Below are positions 7,506-16,445 of a DNA stretch of 64,000 nt, piece by piece. A program made the translations under genes and the position numbers. The first letter of the stretch is position 1; the number at the start of each line of letters is the position of its first letter. The DNA comes from UBA4055 sp964648295 (GTDB lineage Bacteria > UBA4055): contig CAZYNH010000007.1 in the NCBI GenBank assembly GCA_964648295.1, positions 1-64,000 of the forward strand, written 5' to 3'. The notes under the pieces are model-generated. The model had not been told where the DNA came from, did no database searches, and saw only the letters and a program-made list of their open reading frames with translations.

Positions 7506-7870
7506 TCCTGCAGCTCTCTGGTTTTTTCTATCAAACTAATGCATTTATCTTCTGAAAGCATTTTTAACATTTTTTCTTTATGAGTGGGATATCTTGCCTC
7601 AATATTTAAAGGCTCAAGCTCATCGATTAAATCTTTTTGTGATTCTGAAAATTCTACATAAAATTCACCTTTCTGCGAAATCATCGAAAGGTTATGAACA
7701 AAGGGCGGAGTCTCATTTCTCTTTGCAGCGAACAAAGCCTTAAATATCTTCTCAATTGACTGATGACACATAAATCCTACATAAAGATAACGCTTTGATT
7801 CAAGCATCGCTTGCGCAGTCACTAGGTCATACTCTGACATCTCCAACCAATATTTTATTTTTTCATCCAT
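7484..7870 (-). CDS. HEPN domain protein (toxin partner of MNT)
   Basis: A 128-residue HEPN-domain protein (PF05168 type). It shows the opening YWLEMSEYDLVTAQAML helix, the CHQSIEKIFKALFAAK helix, the PPFVHNLSMI segment and the ARYPTHKEKML block near the C-terminus that is usual for this subgroup. HEPN partners of MNT proteins are RNA-cleaving toxins, though the classic R-x4-6-H motif is not cleanly visible here, so nuclease activity is not assured. It is the upstream gene of the pair. Confidence 0.83.
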   Translation of the reverse strand: MDEKIKYWLEMSEYDLVTAQAMLESKRYLYVGFMCHQSIEKIFKALFAAKRNETPPFVHNLSMISQKGEFYVEFSESQKDLIDELEPLNIEARYPTHKEKMLKMLSEDKCISLIEKTRELQEWVKTKL

Positions 7871-7939
7871 CTAAATAATTCCAAAATTAGCTGATAATAT
7901 ACGGAGAAAAATATTATAAAGCAAATCAAAGTAAAGTGC

Positions 7940-8203
7940 TTATCTCTTTATCATCTCAAGCGTAGCTTCGTGCCAGTCGTCGGTATTTTTAATGTAAGGC
8001 ATTATATATTGAAGATATTTTTTTCTGACATCGTCGCAGCGGAGCCTGTCGAAGCCGTTTCTTGAGAGGAAGTCATAAACCTGCCGCGCGGGAATTTTTA
8101 TAAGTTCCGGAAAAGCCGCGTACTCTATCATGCGTCTGATGAGAAAATCGTCGGACAGATTTTCTTTTCCGTCCCAGAGATATTTATCGGGAATTTTCAG
8201 CAT
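7940..8203 (-). CDS. Small hypothetical protein, possibly DUF6922-like
   Basis: An 87-residue soluble protein, rich in aromatic and charged residues: KYLWDGKENLSDDFLIRRMIEYAAFPELI followed by a helix-rich tail ending DDWHEATLEMIKR. The 'W/LWD-x-x-(E/N)L, (F)-x-x-R-x-(I/L)E-(Y/R)' opening resembles small DUF6922-type proteins often found near toxin-antitoxin genes, but the match is from memory and weak. It lies between the HEPN gene and the efflux operon on the same strand, 14 bp downstream of the adaptor gene. Confidence 0.5.
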   Translation of the reverse strand: MLKIPDKYLWDGKENLSDDFLIRRMIEYAAFPELIKIPARQVYDFLSRNGFDRLRCDDVRKKYLQYIMPYIKNTDDWHEATLEMIKR

Positions 8204-8217
8204 AGCAGGATTATATT

Positions 8218-9270
8218 TTATTCCACAATCCTTATCTTAGCGCCTTCCGACAGAAGAGTTCTCCCTTCATACACGAGCTTATCGCCTTCTTTCAGCCCGG
8301 ATTCGACTATGACATTACTTCCACCAATGACCTCGCCGAGTACCACCTGCTTCTTTTTAGCAAAGCCGCTGTTGACAACAAAAACATAGTCTCTGCCGCC
8401 TTCGGTAAAATATGAGTCTCTCGGTATGGCTATCGCGTCGTTTTTTTCATATGCCGGCGTTCTGACATAGACGAAGATGCCCGGCATGAGCTCCTCTTTC
8501 TCATTGTCGGTGATGATCTCGACCGAGAATCCTCTGGCTGCCGGGTTAGATGACATTGATATCTTATTTATAGTGCCCGTAAATACCCTGTCCTTCAATC
8601 CGTCCCAGGATATTTCAGTTTTCTGACCCCGCCTGTATCTCGAGATATTATTCTCTTCAATAGAAATTGTGGTTTTGAGCTTATTTGTCCTGACGATCTT
8701 GCAGAAAGGCTTTGCGGGGTCGTTCTTATCGCCGCGGCTGAAGAATACATCCGCGACAACCCCTGAAGCGGGAGAGATGACAGTGACAAGCTGGCTTACG
8801 GAGTTGAAATTCTGCTCCGCTATTTTGTATTGCGCTTCGATCTCATCGAGCTGCTGCTGAGAGATGCCTCCCGATTCAAAAACCCTCGTCATTCTTTCAT
8901 AGGTCTTTTTTACCGTCTCATAACCGATCCTGGCCTGATTGTAGTTCGCCTGGGGATTATTGGTTGGGAATTCGGCTAAAATGTCGCCCTGTTTGACCAT
9001 ATCCCCGACAGAGATGTTTATCTTTGAATAGTTATCCCCCAGAAGGCCGAACACATTGATCTCGTCATATCCGCTCAATATCCCGGAATATTCATCCCAT
9101 CTCACCTGCCTTCCGATGTATATATCCGTCACTCTTACGGGAATGCCTCTTTCGGCCTGAAGGGTTTCTACAGACTCGTTTTTTTCGGTAACGGCTTCAC
9201 CGTCCGAGCAGCCTGTTATCAGCGCCGTCAGAAGCGCGAAAGCCGCGATAAACCCACTTGATCTTTTCAT
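8218..9270 (-). CDS. RND efflux periplasmic adaptor lipoprotein
   Basis: A 350-residue HlyD/AcrA-type membrane-fusion protein. It has a lipoprotein signal with lipobox LITGC (Cys about residue 21). A lipoyl-like half motif follows (GDNYSKINISVGDMVKQGDILAEF), then a helical hairpin (about residues 110-150), the second half motif (VISPASGVVADVFFSRGD), a beta-barrel domain and a membrane-proximal domain ending LKEGDKLVYEGRTLLSEGAKIRIVE. It would bridge the RND pump and TolC channel in the periplasm. It is the last gene of the tetR-RND-tolC-adaptor unit, an unusual order since the adaptor normally comes first. Confidence 0.9.
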   Translation of the reverse strand: MKRSSGFIAAFALLTALITGCSDGEAVTEKNESVETLQAERGIPVRVTDIYIGRQVRWDEYSGILSGYDEINVFGLLGDNYSKINISVGDMVKQGDILAEFPTNNPQANYNQARIGYETVKKTYERMTRVFESGGISQQQLDEIEAQYKIAEQNFNSVSQLVTVISPASGVVADVFFSRGDKNDPAKPFCKIVRTNKLKTTISIEENNISRYRRGQKTEISWDGLKDRVFTGTINKISMSSNPAARGFSVEIITDNEKEELMPGIFVYVRTPAYEKNDAIAIPRDSYFTEGGRDYVFVVNSGFAKKKQVVLGEVIGGSNVIVESGLKEGDKLVYEGRTLLSEGAKIRIVE

Positions 9271-9290
9271 AATGAACCTCTTTATTTCAA

Positions 9291-10709
9291 TTAATTAAAT
9301 TCTTTTTCGGATATTATTCCAACAGCGGCTTCGAGATCTATCACTGCGGTAATGTAATTGTTCAGCGTGTTTACTTTGTTCAGCCCCGCGGTTTCCAGAG
9401 CCGTCTGCGCACCGGTAAGCTCCAGCTGCGTGCATAATCCGTTATCATACCTGACCTGAGTGATCTCCAGAGCTTTTTTATATTCAGCGATCTCCTTGTC
9501 CCTTAGCCTTAATTCGTCCCCGTAAAGCTTGATCATGCTTAACGCGTTCTTGACCTGAAGCCTTATCATTCTTTTTGTGTTCTGTATCTCAATGACGGCT
9601 TTTTTCTCATCCACCCTGGCCTGATCCACCCTCGCTTTTGTGCCGAAACCGTTGAAGACGGGGAAGTTGGCCGTAACTCCTATGTTGAACGCGCCGACCC
9701 CTGAGTTCTTTTCGAATGTGTCTGAAAGATCATCGTTCTGCGACTGGAAAGTATAGTTGGCAAGACCGATTATGTTGGGCAGGTGGTTCGAATACTCGAA
9801 TGATATATTCTCCTGAAGGAGTTCCCTTTTGTGTTCAAGGAGTTTCAGCTCAAGCCTGTTGTCAACCGCCCGCTGATACGCGTTCAGCGTGTCCGGTGAA
9901 ACCGTTCCCGTAAGGCTGCCGTCGATGAGCATCCTGTCCTCTCCGTAAAATCCCATATTGATCCTTAGCTGTTCTTTCGAAAGTTCAAGATAATTCTCAA
10001 TTGAAGTTATCTTCGGTTCAACCGAGCTGACCCTCGCTTTTGCCTGTATTAGATCGTATTCGGAGACCAGTCCCTCTGCGTGCATTTTTTCTATCCTGCC
10101 GAGATTATTATACGCGTCAGCCCTGACCATTTCCATTACTTTCTTCGATTCCTCCAGAGCCAGGATCTGATAAAAATTCTTCTTTATCTGAGTAACTACA
10201 GTATTTTTCGCAAGTTCATAGGCTTTAAGATTCATATTCTTGTATATTCCGGCCACTTTGAGAGCCGTTCCGACCTTGCCCCCAAGCCAGATAGGCTGTA
10301 TTAAAGACACCTCGGCTTTTAAGGTATTGTTCATCATGGCTTCTGTTTCGGCATCGGGCATAGGCGAGAAAGGCATTTCCCTGAGATCAGAACCTGGATG
10401 AAGGTCAAGGACAGTGTTGTTCAGTCCGGCCAGTCCGTTGGAAAGCCCGGTCAGATAGTAGCTCATATTAGTAATCTTCGAAGTATAGAGATTTCTCAGA
10501 TATGTCAGGTTCGCCTCCACCTTTGGAAGCGCGCCGCTGAAAGCCTCGTTATATACATATTCGGACTTTTCGAGTTCCTGAGCGGCGGTTTTGACCGATT
10601 CATTATTCTCCAGCGCAGTTCTGATCGCTTTATCAAGCGTGAACACCTCTCCTGATGCCGCATTCGACATAAGCATGACAGTTATAATAATAAGCGCGGT
10701 CTTTTTCAT
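9291..10709 (-). CDS. TolC family outer-membrane efflux channel
   Basis: A 472-residue outer-membrane efflux protein (two OEP domains). The signal peptide is MKKTALIIITVMLMSNAASG. Long helical segments repeat with the family pattern (AIRTALENNESVKTAAQELEKSEYVYNEAFSGALPKVEANLTYL near residues 29-71, and the second copy around 290-460, including FNIGVTANFPVFNGFGTKARVDQARVDEKKA). It would form the trimeric exit duct for the pump. Start overlaps the RND gene stop by 4 bp. Confidence 0.9.
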   Translation of the reverse strand: MKKTALIIITVMLMSNAASGEVFTLDKAIRTALENNESVKTAAQELEKSEYVYNEAFSGALPKVEANLTYLRNLYTSKITNMSYYLTGLSNGLAGLNNTVLDLHPGSDLREMPFSPMPDAETEAMMNNTLKAEVSLIQPIWLGGKVGTALKVAGIYKNMNLKAYELAKNTVVTQIKKNFYQILALEESKKVMEMVRADAYNNLGRIEKMHAEGLVSEYDLIQAKARVSSVEPKITSIENYLELSKEQLRINMGFYGEDRMLIDGSLTGTVSPDTLNAYQRAVDNRLELKLLEHKRELLQENISFEYSNHLPNIIGLANYTFQSQNDDLSDTFEKNSGVGAFNIGVTANFPVFNGFGTKARVDQARVDEKKAVIEIQNTKRMIRLQVKNALSMIKLYGDELRLRDKEIAEYKKALEITQVRYDNGLCTQLELTGAQTALETAGLNKVNTLNNYITAVIDLEAAVGIISEKEFN

Positions 10710-13700
10710 AGTGCGTCATCTCCGTTATTGTTAACCTGCGGTTCGAGATCGATCTCGTTCTCAATGTGTTTGTCGCTGACCATGGCGGCGTAGAAGGCCG
10801 GAATTACGAAAAGCGTGAGCAGGGCAGAGACTATAAGCCCGAACATCGAAACGATCCCCATCGCCTGCCTCATTTCCGCGCCCTCGCCCAACCCCAGCGC
10901 CAGAGGGAGCATTCCGAATACGGAAGCCAGCGTCGCCATGGCGACAGCTTTCAGCTTTTCGCCTGATGCCGCTACGATCGCCTCGACCGCATTATAACCC
11001 TCGTGCCTTTTGAGCAGGTTTGCGTAGTCGAGAATGAGGATAGCGTTGTTCACCACGATACCTATAAGCATCACACCGGCCATCATCGCCATCAGGTTCA
11101 TAGCCGTATTCGTCAGGATCATAGACCAGATTACTCCGATAAGCGAGAGAGGTAAGGATATCATGATCAAAAATGACTGCCTGAAAGATTCAAGGATTCC
11201 CGCTATCAGGAAGAAAGTCAGTAATATAGCTATCATGGCGGCTTTTAAAAACTCGGCGGACATTTCCTGCTGTATTTTTTCGTTAAATCCCGTGTCAATT
11301 TTAAATCCGGGGGGTATCTGAACGGACGAATTGATCTCTTTCCACACATCCGCGTATATCTCGCCGGTCGTTCTCGAAGCTATGTCAGACGAAATCTTGT
11401 ACTGCCTCGATTTATTTTTCCTGGTCAGCATTGAAGGGGATTCTGAAAATTCAAGGCGGGCGAGTTCGGAAACTTTGATGTTCCCGTTCCGCGTGAGAAC
11501 GAGCAGGTTGCCGATCTTATCGAGATCGTTGACATCATCGACCTCGAGCTTTATTCTGATATCGTATTCCACCCCGCGGTCTTTAATCACTGTAGGCGTA
11601 AGACCCTCCACGGCCGTTCTTACCACCTGCGCGATAGAAGCCACATCCGTGCCGTATTCGACCAGTTTTTTCCTGTCGGGGATGATCTTAACTTCGGGCT
11701 TGCCGGGCCTGATGTCGGAATCCACATTGGCGGTTCCGGGCGTTCTTTTGACTATATCGAGCACTTTATAGGTCAGTTCGCTCAATATCTCCTGATCGTC
11801 GCCGTATATTTCGAATACGACGGGGGCTTTGTCTCCCGCTCCCCCTTCAAAAGAATTTCGCGGTTTTACGCTTATCTTGGCGTCAGGAATATCGGTCAGC
11901 ATCGCCGTCAGGTCCGATGCCACATCTCTTACATTCCTTTCGGTAAATCTGTCTTCGTACAGGTTAACCATAACGCTTCCCAGGTTACCGCCCTGCCTGA
12001 CGCCCTGTCTTCCTATCTCGGTAAGAGCGCTCTCGGCCTCATCGAGCCCCAGAGATATTTTCTTGATATCTTCGATCACTTTTTTTGTTCTGTCGATATT
12101 ATAATAATTCGGCAGTTCGACGGATACCTGTATCTTTCTCGCGTACATCTGAGGGAAGAACTCGCTGCCGAGGGATTTGATATTGATTATGTAATAGAAG
12201 GTAAATATCAGAAAAGCGAAAGGAAAGATCATTGTCAGCGCACGGAGGGATTTTTTGTGAATTATCACTCCGAGAGTCTTTTTATACAGGCCGGCAAAAG
12301 CATCGAAACCTATGTCGAATATGCGCCCGAAACCCTTTTTATGTTCGGTTTTGGCCTTGTATTTTCTTAATAGTACCGTCGCAAGCATTGGAGTTACCGT
12401 AAAACCTATGATAATTGAGAAGATCATAGCATAAGTCACCATCATTCCGAACTCTTTGAACATCTGCCCGGCCATTGATCCCATACTCGCTATGGGAACG
12501 AAAACGACTATGTTGGTCAGAGTGGATGCTAGGACGGCCACGGCTATCTCGATCGTGCCCCTGTAGGACGCCCCGGCGGAATTCTCTCCCTTTTTCATGT
12601 GCCGGATGATGTTCTCGATAATTATCACCGAGTTGGTCACGAGAGTACCGACGGATACGGACAGAGCCATTAATGTCAGCACGTTAAGTGAGAATCCCGA
12701 CCAGTCGGCTAAGAGGAAAGTGCAGACGAGAGTAACCGGCATCGAGATCGCGATAATGAGCGTGATCTTAAAGCTGTGAAGAAAAATGAAAAGTACCAGC
12801 GCAGTCAAAAGTATCCCCATATAGATCGTACTCATCGTATCGCTGACGGCTTCTTTGATAAATGTCGAGGAATCCTGAACGAGAACTAATGACGAGCCGG
12901 CCGGAAGCGAACTTTCGATGTTTGTTATCTCGCTACGCACGGACCGGGCCACATCGACCGTGTTGGCGTCGGACTGTTTGAAGACCGACAGCTTAATGAC
13001 TCTCCTGTTATTTTCGTCCTCGGCACCGGACCTGCTGAAATCAGAAAAGAACTGCTCTTTTTCCACAGTGTCTTCAACGACCGCGATATCTTTCAAATAT
13101 CTCAGACCGAAAGGTGTCTGAATGCGGATATTCTCTATTTCTTCGACATTGTTAAACTCGCCCGACACCCTTACGGAATATTCCGATCCGTTGTTCCTGA
13201 TATTGCCGCCGGGCATGCTTAAGTTGTTTGCGGAGAGAAAGCCGACCACCTGAAGCGGGGAGAGCATATATTTGGAAAGAGTATTGTTGTTAAGGCTGAT
13301 GTGAACCTCGCGCTTCCTTCCTCCCGATATCTCGATCTTTGAAACCCCGTTTATTCTCGAAAGCCTGTCTTTAAGGTCTTTGTCGGCGTAATCGTAAGCC
13401 TCCCTGTCGGACAGCGGGGTTACGAAAGCTATATCTGCCACAGCCTGGGCGTTCATGTCGAACTTCAAGACGACCGGTTTCATCACATCCGACGGGAACT
13501 GGTTCAGCAGAGCGTCGACCTTATCCTTGACCTCCTGGCTTGCGATGTCGGGGTCTTTTCCCGTAACGAACTTGCACACCGTGATGTTGACATTCTCCAT
13601 AAGATAGGATTCCACAAAGTCAATGCCCGCCACTGTTGACACCTGATCCTCTATCTTTTTAGTGATGTTCGCCTCTATCTCCTCGGGTGACGCTCCGGGG

Positions 13701-13852
13701 TAAATTATCTGTACCGTTACGAATGGTATCTCTACATCCGGAACTGTATTGAGCGGAAGGTTAAAATACGAAAGAAAGCCCAGCATCGCGACAGACACGA
13801 TGGTGACAGTGGTCAGAATGGGTCGTTTTACAGCCGTTTTTACAAGGATCAT
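10706..13852 (-). CDS. RND family efflux permease with altered proton-relay residues
   Basis: A 1048-residue inner-membrane pump of the AcrB/MexB type, with 12 expected membrane segments and two large periplasmic loops. Early blocks such as FFNLPLNTVPDVEIPFVTVQIIYPGASPEEIE are canonical. In membrane segment 4 the pair aligned with AcrB Asp407-Asp408 is Thr406-Asn407 (SVGTLVTNSVIIIENI), and in segment 10 the residue aligned with Lys940 is Asn935 (GIVVNNAILILDYA). The usual Asp-Asp-Lys proton relay is therefore missing, while the following Glu and Asp are kept. It overlaps tetR and tolC by 4 bp each. Substrate unknown; an alternative coupling ion is possible but unproven. Confidence 0.93.
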   Translation of the reverse strand: MILVKTAVKRPILTTVTIVSVAMLGFLSYFNLPLNTVPDVEIPFVTVQIIYPGASPEEIEANITKKIEDQVSTVAGIDFVESYLMENVNITVCKFVTGKDPDIASQEVKDKVDALLNQFPSDVMKPVVLKFDMNAQAVADIAFVTPLSDREAYDYADKDLKDRLSRINGVSKIEISGGRKREVHISLNNNTLSKYMLSPLQVVGFLSANNLSMPGGNIRNNGSEYSVRVSGEFNNVEEIENIRIQTPFGLRYLKDIAVVEDTVEKEQFFSDFSRSGAEDENNRRVIKLSVFKQSDANTVDVARSVRSEITNIESSLPAGSSLVLVQDSSTFIKEAVSDTMSTIYMGILLTALVLFIFLHSFKITLIIAISMPVTLVCTFLLADWSGFSLNVLTLMALSVSVGTLVTNSVIIIENIIRHMKKGENSAGASYRGTIEIAVAVLASTLTNIVVFVPIASMGSMAGQMFKEFGMMVTYAMIFSIIIGFTVTPMLATVLLRKYKAKTEHKKGFGRIFDIGFDAFAGLYKKTLGVIIHKKSLRALTMIFPFAFLIFTFYYIINIKSLGSEFFPQMYARKIQVSVELPNYYNIDRTKKVIEDIKKISLGLDEAESALTEIGRQGVRQGGNLGSVMVNLYEDRFTERNVRDVASDLTAMLTDIPDAKISVKPRNSFEGGAGDKAPVVFEIYGDDQEILSELTYKVLDIVKRTPGTANVDSDIRPGKPEVKIIPDRKKLVEYGTDVASIAQVVRTAVEGLTPTVIKDRGVEYDIRIKLEVDDVNDLDKIGNLLVLTRNGNIKVSELARLEFSESPSMLTRKNKSRQYKISSDIASRTTGEIYADVWKEINSSVQIPPGFKIDTGFNEKIQQEMSAEFLKAAMIAILLTFFLIAGILESFRQSFLIMISLPLSLIGVIWSMILTNTAMNLMAMMAGVMLIGIVVNNAILILDYANLLKRHEGYNAVEAIVAASGEKLKAVAMATLASVFGMLPLALGLGEGAEMRQAMGIVSMFGLIVSALLTLFVIPAFYAAMVSDKHIENEIDLEPQVNNNGDDAL

Positions 13853-14490
13853 TTACACATCTCCGTATTAGTGTTGGTAATTCCAAGATAAAAAAAATCC
13901 ATTGCGAAACCTATCATCCTCTCAAGATCGAAATCTCTTACGATGTCAGAACTTATATTCTTTACAAGAGAATCGAGGAAAACTATACCTGTAAACATAG
14001 ATTCCAGAAGATTGGCCGCAGAATCCGAATCGAGATCCTTATTGAACTTACCCTGCTTTTTACCCTCTTCGAGAATGGCTTTTAAAACTCCAAGTATCTT
14101 TATTTTAAGCTCGATGAACTCCTTGTGGGCTTTTTCCATGATCTTAAAATTCAGTTTGATTATCATAAAATTCTTCGACCGTCTTATGAGCTCCGCGTGA
14201 GCTTCTCTCATAATTGAGAGTTTGTCTGAAACAGGCATCGTTTTTTCAGGCAGGTCAGATATTTTATTATAGAATTTAAGAAGATGGGATTTTGCGATGT
14301 ATGCCGCTATTTCTTCCTTATCTCTGAAATAGGAATAGAGCGATGCCTTTGAAAACCCTACATTTTTAGCGATATCCTCCATTTTGGCGTTTTTAAACCC
14401 TGCTTTGTCAATTAATTTCATCGCTTCTTCAAGAATGATCTGCTTTTTCAGCTCTATCTCTTTTTTCTTAATTATTTTCGATCCGTTCAT
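13849..14490 (-). CDS. TetR family regulator of the efflux operon
   Basis: A 213-residue TetR protein. The N-terminal helix-turn-helix is visible in residues 15-60 (EAMKLIDKAGFKNAKMEDIAKNVGFSKASLYSYFRDKEEIAAYI), followed by a helical ligand domain. It is the first gene of the operon, overlapping the RND gene by 4 bp, so it most likely represses its own operon. A ribosome-binding site (GGGAGG) lies just upstream, and the promoter contains an operator-like palindrome (see 14512-14540). The effector is unknown. Confidence 0.92.
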   Translation of the reverse strand: MNGSKIIKKKEIELKKQIILEEAMKLIDKAGFKNAKMEDIAKNVGFSKASLYSYFRDKEEIAAYIAKSHLLKFYNKISDLPEKTMPVSDKLSIMREAHAELIRRSKNFMIIKLNFKIMEKAHKEFIELKIKILGVLKAILEEGKKQGKFNKDLDSDSAANLLESMFTGIVFLDSLVKNISSDIVRDFDLERMIGFAMDFFYLGITNTNTEMCK

Positions 14491-14511
14491 CCGACCTCCC
14501 GAATTGAGTTT

Positions 14512-14540
14512 AAAATACTGACTCCGGGTCAGCGGGTCAA
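14512..14540 (-). promoter_or_regulatory. tetR-RND promoter with palindromic operator in its spacer
   Basis: On the minus strand TTGACC (14540-14535), a 17-bp spacer and TATTTT (14517-14512) lie about 22 bp upstream of the tetR ATG. Inside the spacer is a palindrome, CTGAC-N5-GTCAG (14518-14532), whose arms match perfectly. A repressor bound there would block RNA polymerase directly, fitting autorepression by the TetR protein. Confidence 0.6.
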
Positions 14541-14613
14541 ATTTAAGTCAAAATAAATCTTTTGTCAAGAGCGAATTCAGACTTTTCTGAAATGCAGAAC
14601 AAAATAAAAAATG

Positions 14614-14642
14614 TTGACTATAACGGATGATTTGAATATATT
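14614..14642 (+). promoter_or_regulatory. Promoter of the TPR protein-moxR-hpt-ftsH unit
   Basis: TTGACT (14614-14619), a 17-bp spacer and TATATT (14637-14642), 37 bp before the ATG at 14680. The operator at 14518-14532 lies 82 bp further upstream, so divergent control by the TetR protein is not obvious. Confidence 0.6.
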
Positions 14643-14679
14643 TAGAGGCTATTATTAATTCGAAGAAGGGGACCAGAAT

Positions 14680-15456
14680 ATGAACAGCAGAGCAGTATGG
14701 ACGATTATTCTTATGATAATCACAGCGTCATTGAGCGCAGAAATAAAAAGGATCGGAAGACCGGATAATCCCCGGTTCTTCAAGGATAAAATACAGGTGT
14801 TCGGAGAGGATATTGACGGAACCGTAAAAGCATACTGGGACAGCATAACTGTTCAGGGCGAATACAATTATAAGAAAGGCCTGCTTGACGGGCTTCAGAA
14901 AGAATATTATCCCGACGGGAAGATTTCGGCCGAATGGAATATGAAAAACGGAATAAGGGTTGGAAAAGGCAGGGAGTACTACAAGGACGGAGCCGTATCG
15001 TTCAGCAGGGAGCTTGACTCGAACGGTAACGGCCTCGGTATAGAATATTATCAGAACGGTTTGAAAAAGAGAGAAAGGCTGTACAAGAACGGCGAGCAGA
15101 TACATGTATCGCTTTTAAATCATGATATTAAGGGCAAAAGATATGAGCGTAACGCCGAAGAGCTATTCTTTGAAGCTCAGGAATACGGCTCTATCGGAAT
15201 GTACGGTCATGCGATTGAAGCTTACGAAGAATTTCTGAAAGAATACCCGGATCATGAAAAAGCTCCTGATGTGAAATTCCTTATAGCCTTTACATACCAT
15301 AACAGCCTAAACGAAGACGAGCTCGCGAGAAAAAATTATGCGGAATTTATAGCGTCATACCCCGAAAGCCCTTTGAGGGTATCCGCGGAATTCGAGATGG
15401 AAAATATCGGGAAAGATATTGAGAAATTAGAGCTTTTTAAGACAGATGAGAAATGA
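14680..15456 (+). CDS. Exported YwqK/MORN-like and TPR-repeat protein
   Basis: A 258-residue protein with a signal peptide (MNSRAVWTIILMIITASLSA). Residues 55-140 hold MORN-like repeats of the YwqK type with the pattern G-x-x-x-x-YY-x-x-G-x-x (GLQKEYYPDGK, GREYYKDGA, GIEYYQNGL). Residues about 160-245 hold tetratricopeptide-like helices (AIEAYEEFLKEYPDHEKAPDVKFLIAFTYHNSL and a second YAEFIASYPESPLRVSAEFEM repeat), resembling YbgF/BamD-type proteins of the periplasm. The function is unknown; it may be an envelope scaffold. The reading frame ends 11 bp inside the moxR frame if its first ATG is used. Confidence 0.6.
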   Translation: MNSRAVWTIILMIITASLSAEIKRIGRPDNPRFFKDKIQVFGEDIDGTVKAYWDSITVQGEYNYKKGLLDGLQKEYYPDGKISAEWNMKNGIRVGKGREYYKDGAVSFSRELDSNGNGLGIEYYQNGLKKRERLYKNGEQIHVSLLNHDIKGKRYERNAEELFFEAQEYGSIGMYGHAIEAYEEFLKEYPDHEKAPDVKFLIAFTYHNSLNEDELARKNYAEFIASYPESPLRVSAEFEMENIGKDIEKLELFKTDEK

Positions 15457-16441
15457 TATGAGCGATCTTGAGAGACTTGAGCAGCTCAGAGATGCTAAAA
15501 AGAGGATACTTGACAATGTCAGAAAGAAGATTGTGGGCCAGGCTGATATAGTCGAAGAGCTTCTGATCGCTATATTCGCCGGGGGACATGTTCTGTTAAC
15601 AGGCGTTCCCGGTCTTGCAAAGACGCTGATGATAACTACACTTTCAGAGACTATGGAACTGTCTTTCAAAAGGATCCAGTTCACTCCCGATCTGATGCCT
15701 TCGGATATTATCGGTTCTGAAATTCTTGAAACCAACAGATCAACAGGAGAAAAAGAACTAAAATTTCTCAAAGGGCCTGTTTTCTCGAATATAATTCTCG
15801 CTGATGAGATCAACAGAACACCACCGAAAACCCAGTCGGCACTTTTACAGGCTATGCAGGAAAAGGAAGTTTCCGTGGGTAACACCACATTCAGCCTTTC
15901 GGAGCCTTTTTTCGTTATGGCCACCCGGAACCCGATCGAACAGGAAGGCACGTATCCGCTTCCTGAGGCTCAGCTGGACAGATTTCTTTTCAACCTGATA
16001 ATTGATTATCCTGATCTTGAGTCGGAGATAGAGATAGTCGAAAGAACGGCTTCTTCGCCTGATCAAAAAGTGGATAAAATAATTGACGGAAAAGAAATAC
16101 TCGGTTTCAGGGATGTTATCAGAAAGATACCTGTTGCCAGGGCATTAACTGAATACGCAGTCGGTATTGTAAGGTCTTCGAGGGCGGAAGATCCTTCATC
16201 AACGAAATTCATAAAAGACAGTGTAAGCTGGGGTGCAGGCCCAAGAGCTGGACAGAACATGATCGCCGGCGCAAAGATCTATGCGGCTCTTAACGGAAGG
16301 ACAACGCCGGATTATGAAGATGTGAAAAGGGTCGCCAAGCCGGTCCTCAGGCACAGGATAATACCCAATTTCAGAGCTGAAGCGGAAGGGGTAACGCCGG
16401 ATATGATAATAGATGAACTGATAAAGCAGGCCGGAAGATAA
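15446..16441 (+). CDS. MoxR family AAA+ ATPase
   Basis: A 331-residue AAA+ ATPase of the MoxR type. Walker A is GVPGLAKT (residues 53-60), Walker B is LADEINRTPPKTQSALLQAMQE, and the sensor segment FVMATRNPIEQEGTYPLPEAQLDRF follows. MoxR proteins assist assembly of other complexes and usually sit beside DUF58 and von Willebrand genes; neither is present here, since hpt follows 4 bp later. The first ATG overlaps the previous gene by 11 bp; the second ATG at 15458 just after the TGA is an equally good start. Confidence 0.9.
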   Translation: MRNDMSDLERLEQLRDAKKRILDNVRKKIVGQADIVEELLIAIFAGGHVLLTGVPGLAKTLMITTLSETMELSFKRIQFTPDLMPSDIIGSEILETNRSTGEKELKFLKGPVFSNIILADEINRTPPKTQSALLQAMQEKEVSVGNTTFSLSEPFFVMATRNPIEQEGTYPLPEAQLDRFLFNLIIDYPDLESEIEIVERTASSPDQKVDKIIDGKEILGFRDVIRKIPVARALTEYAVGIVRSSRAEDPSSTKFIKDSVSWGAGPRAGQNMIAGAKIYAALNGRTTPDYEDVKRVAKPVLRHRIIPNFRAEAEGVTPDMIIDELIKQAGR

Positions 16442-16445
16442 GGTA

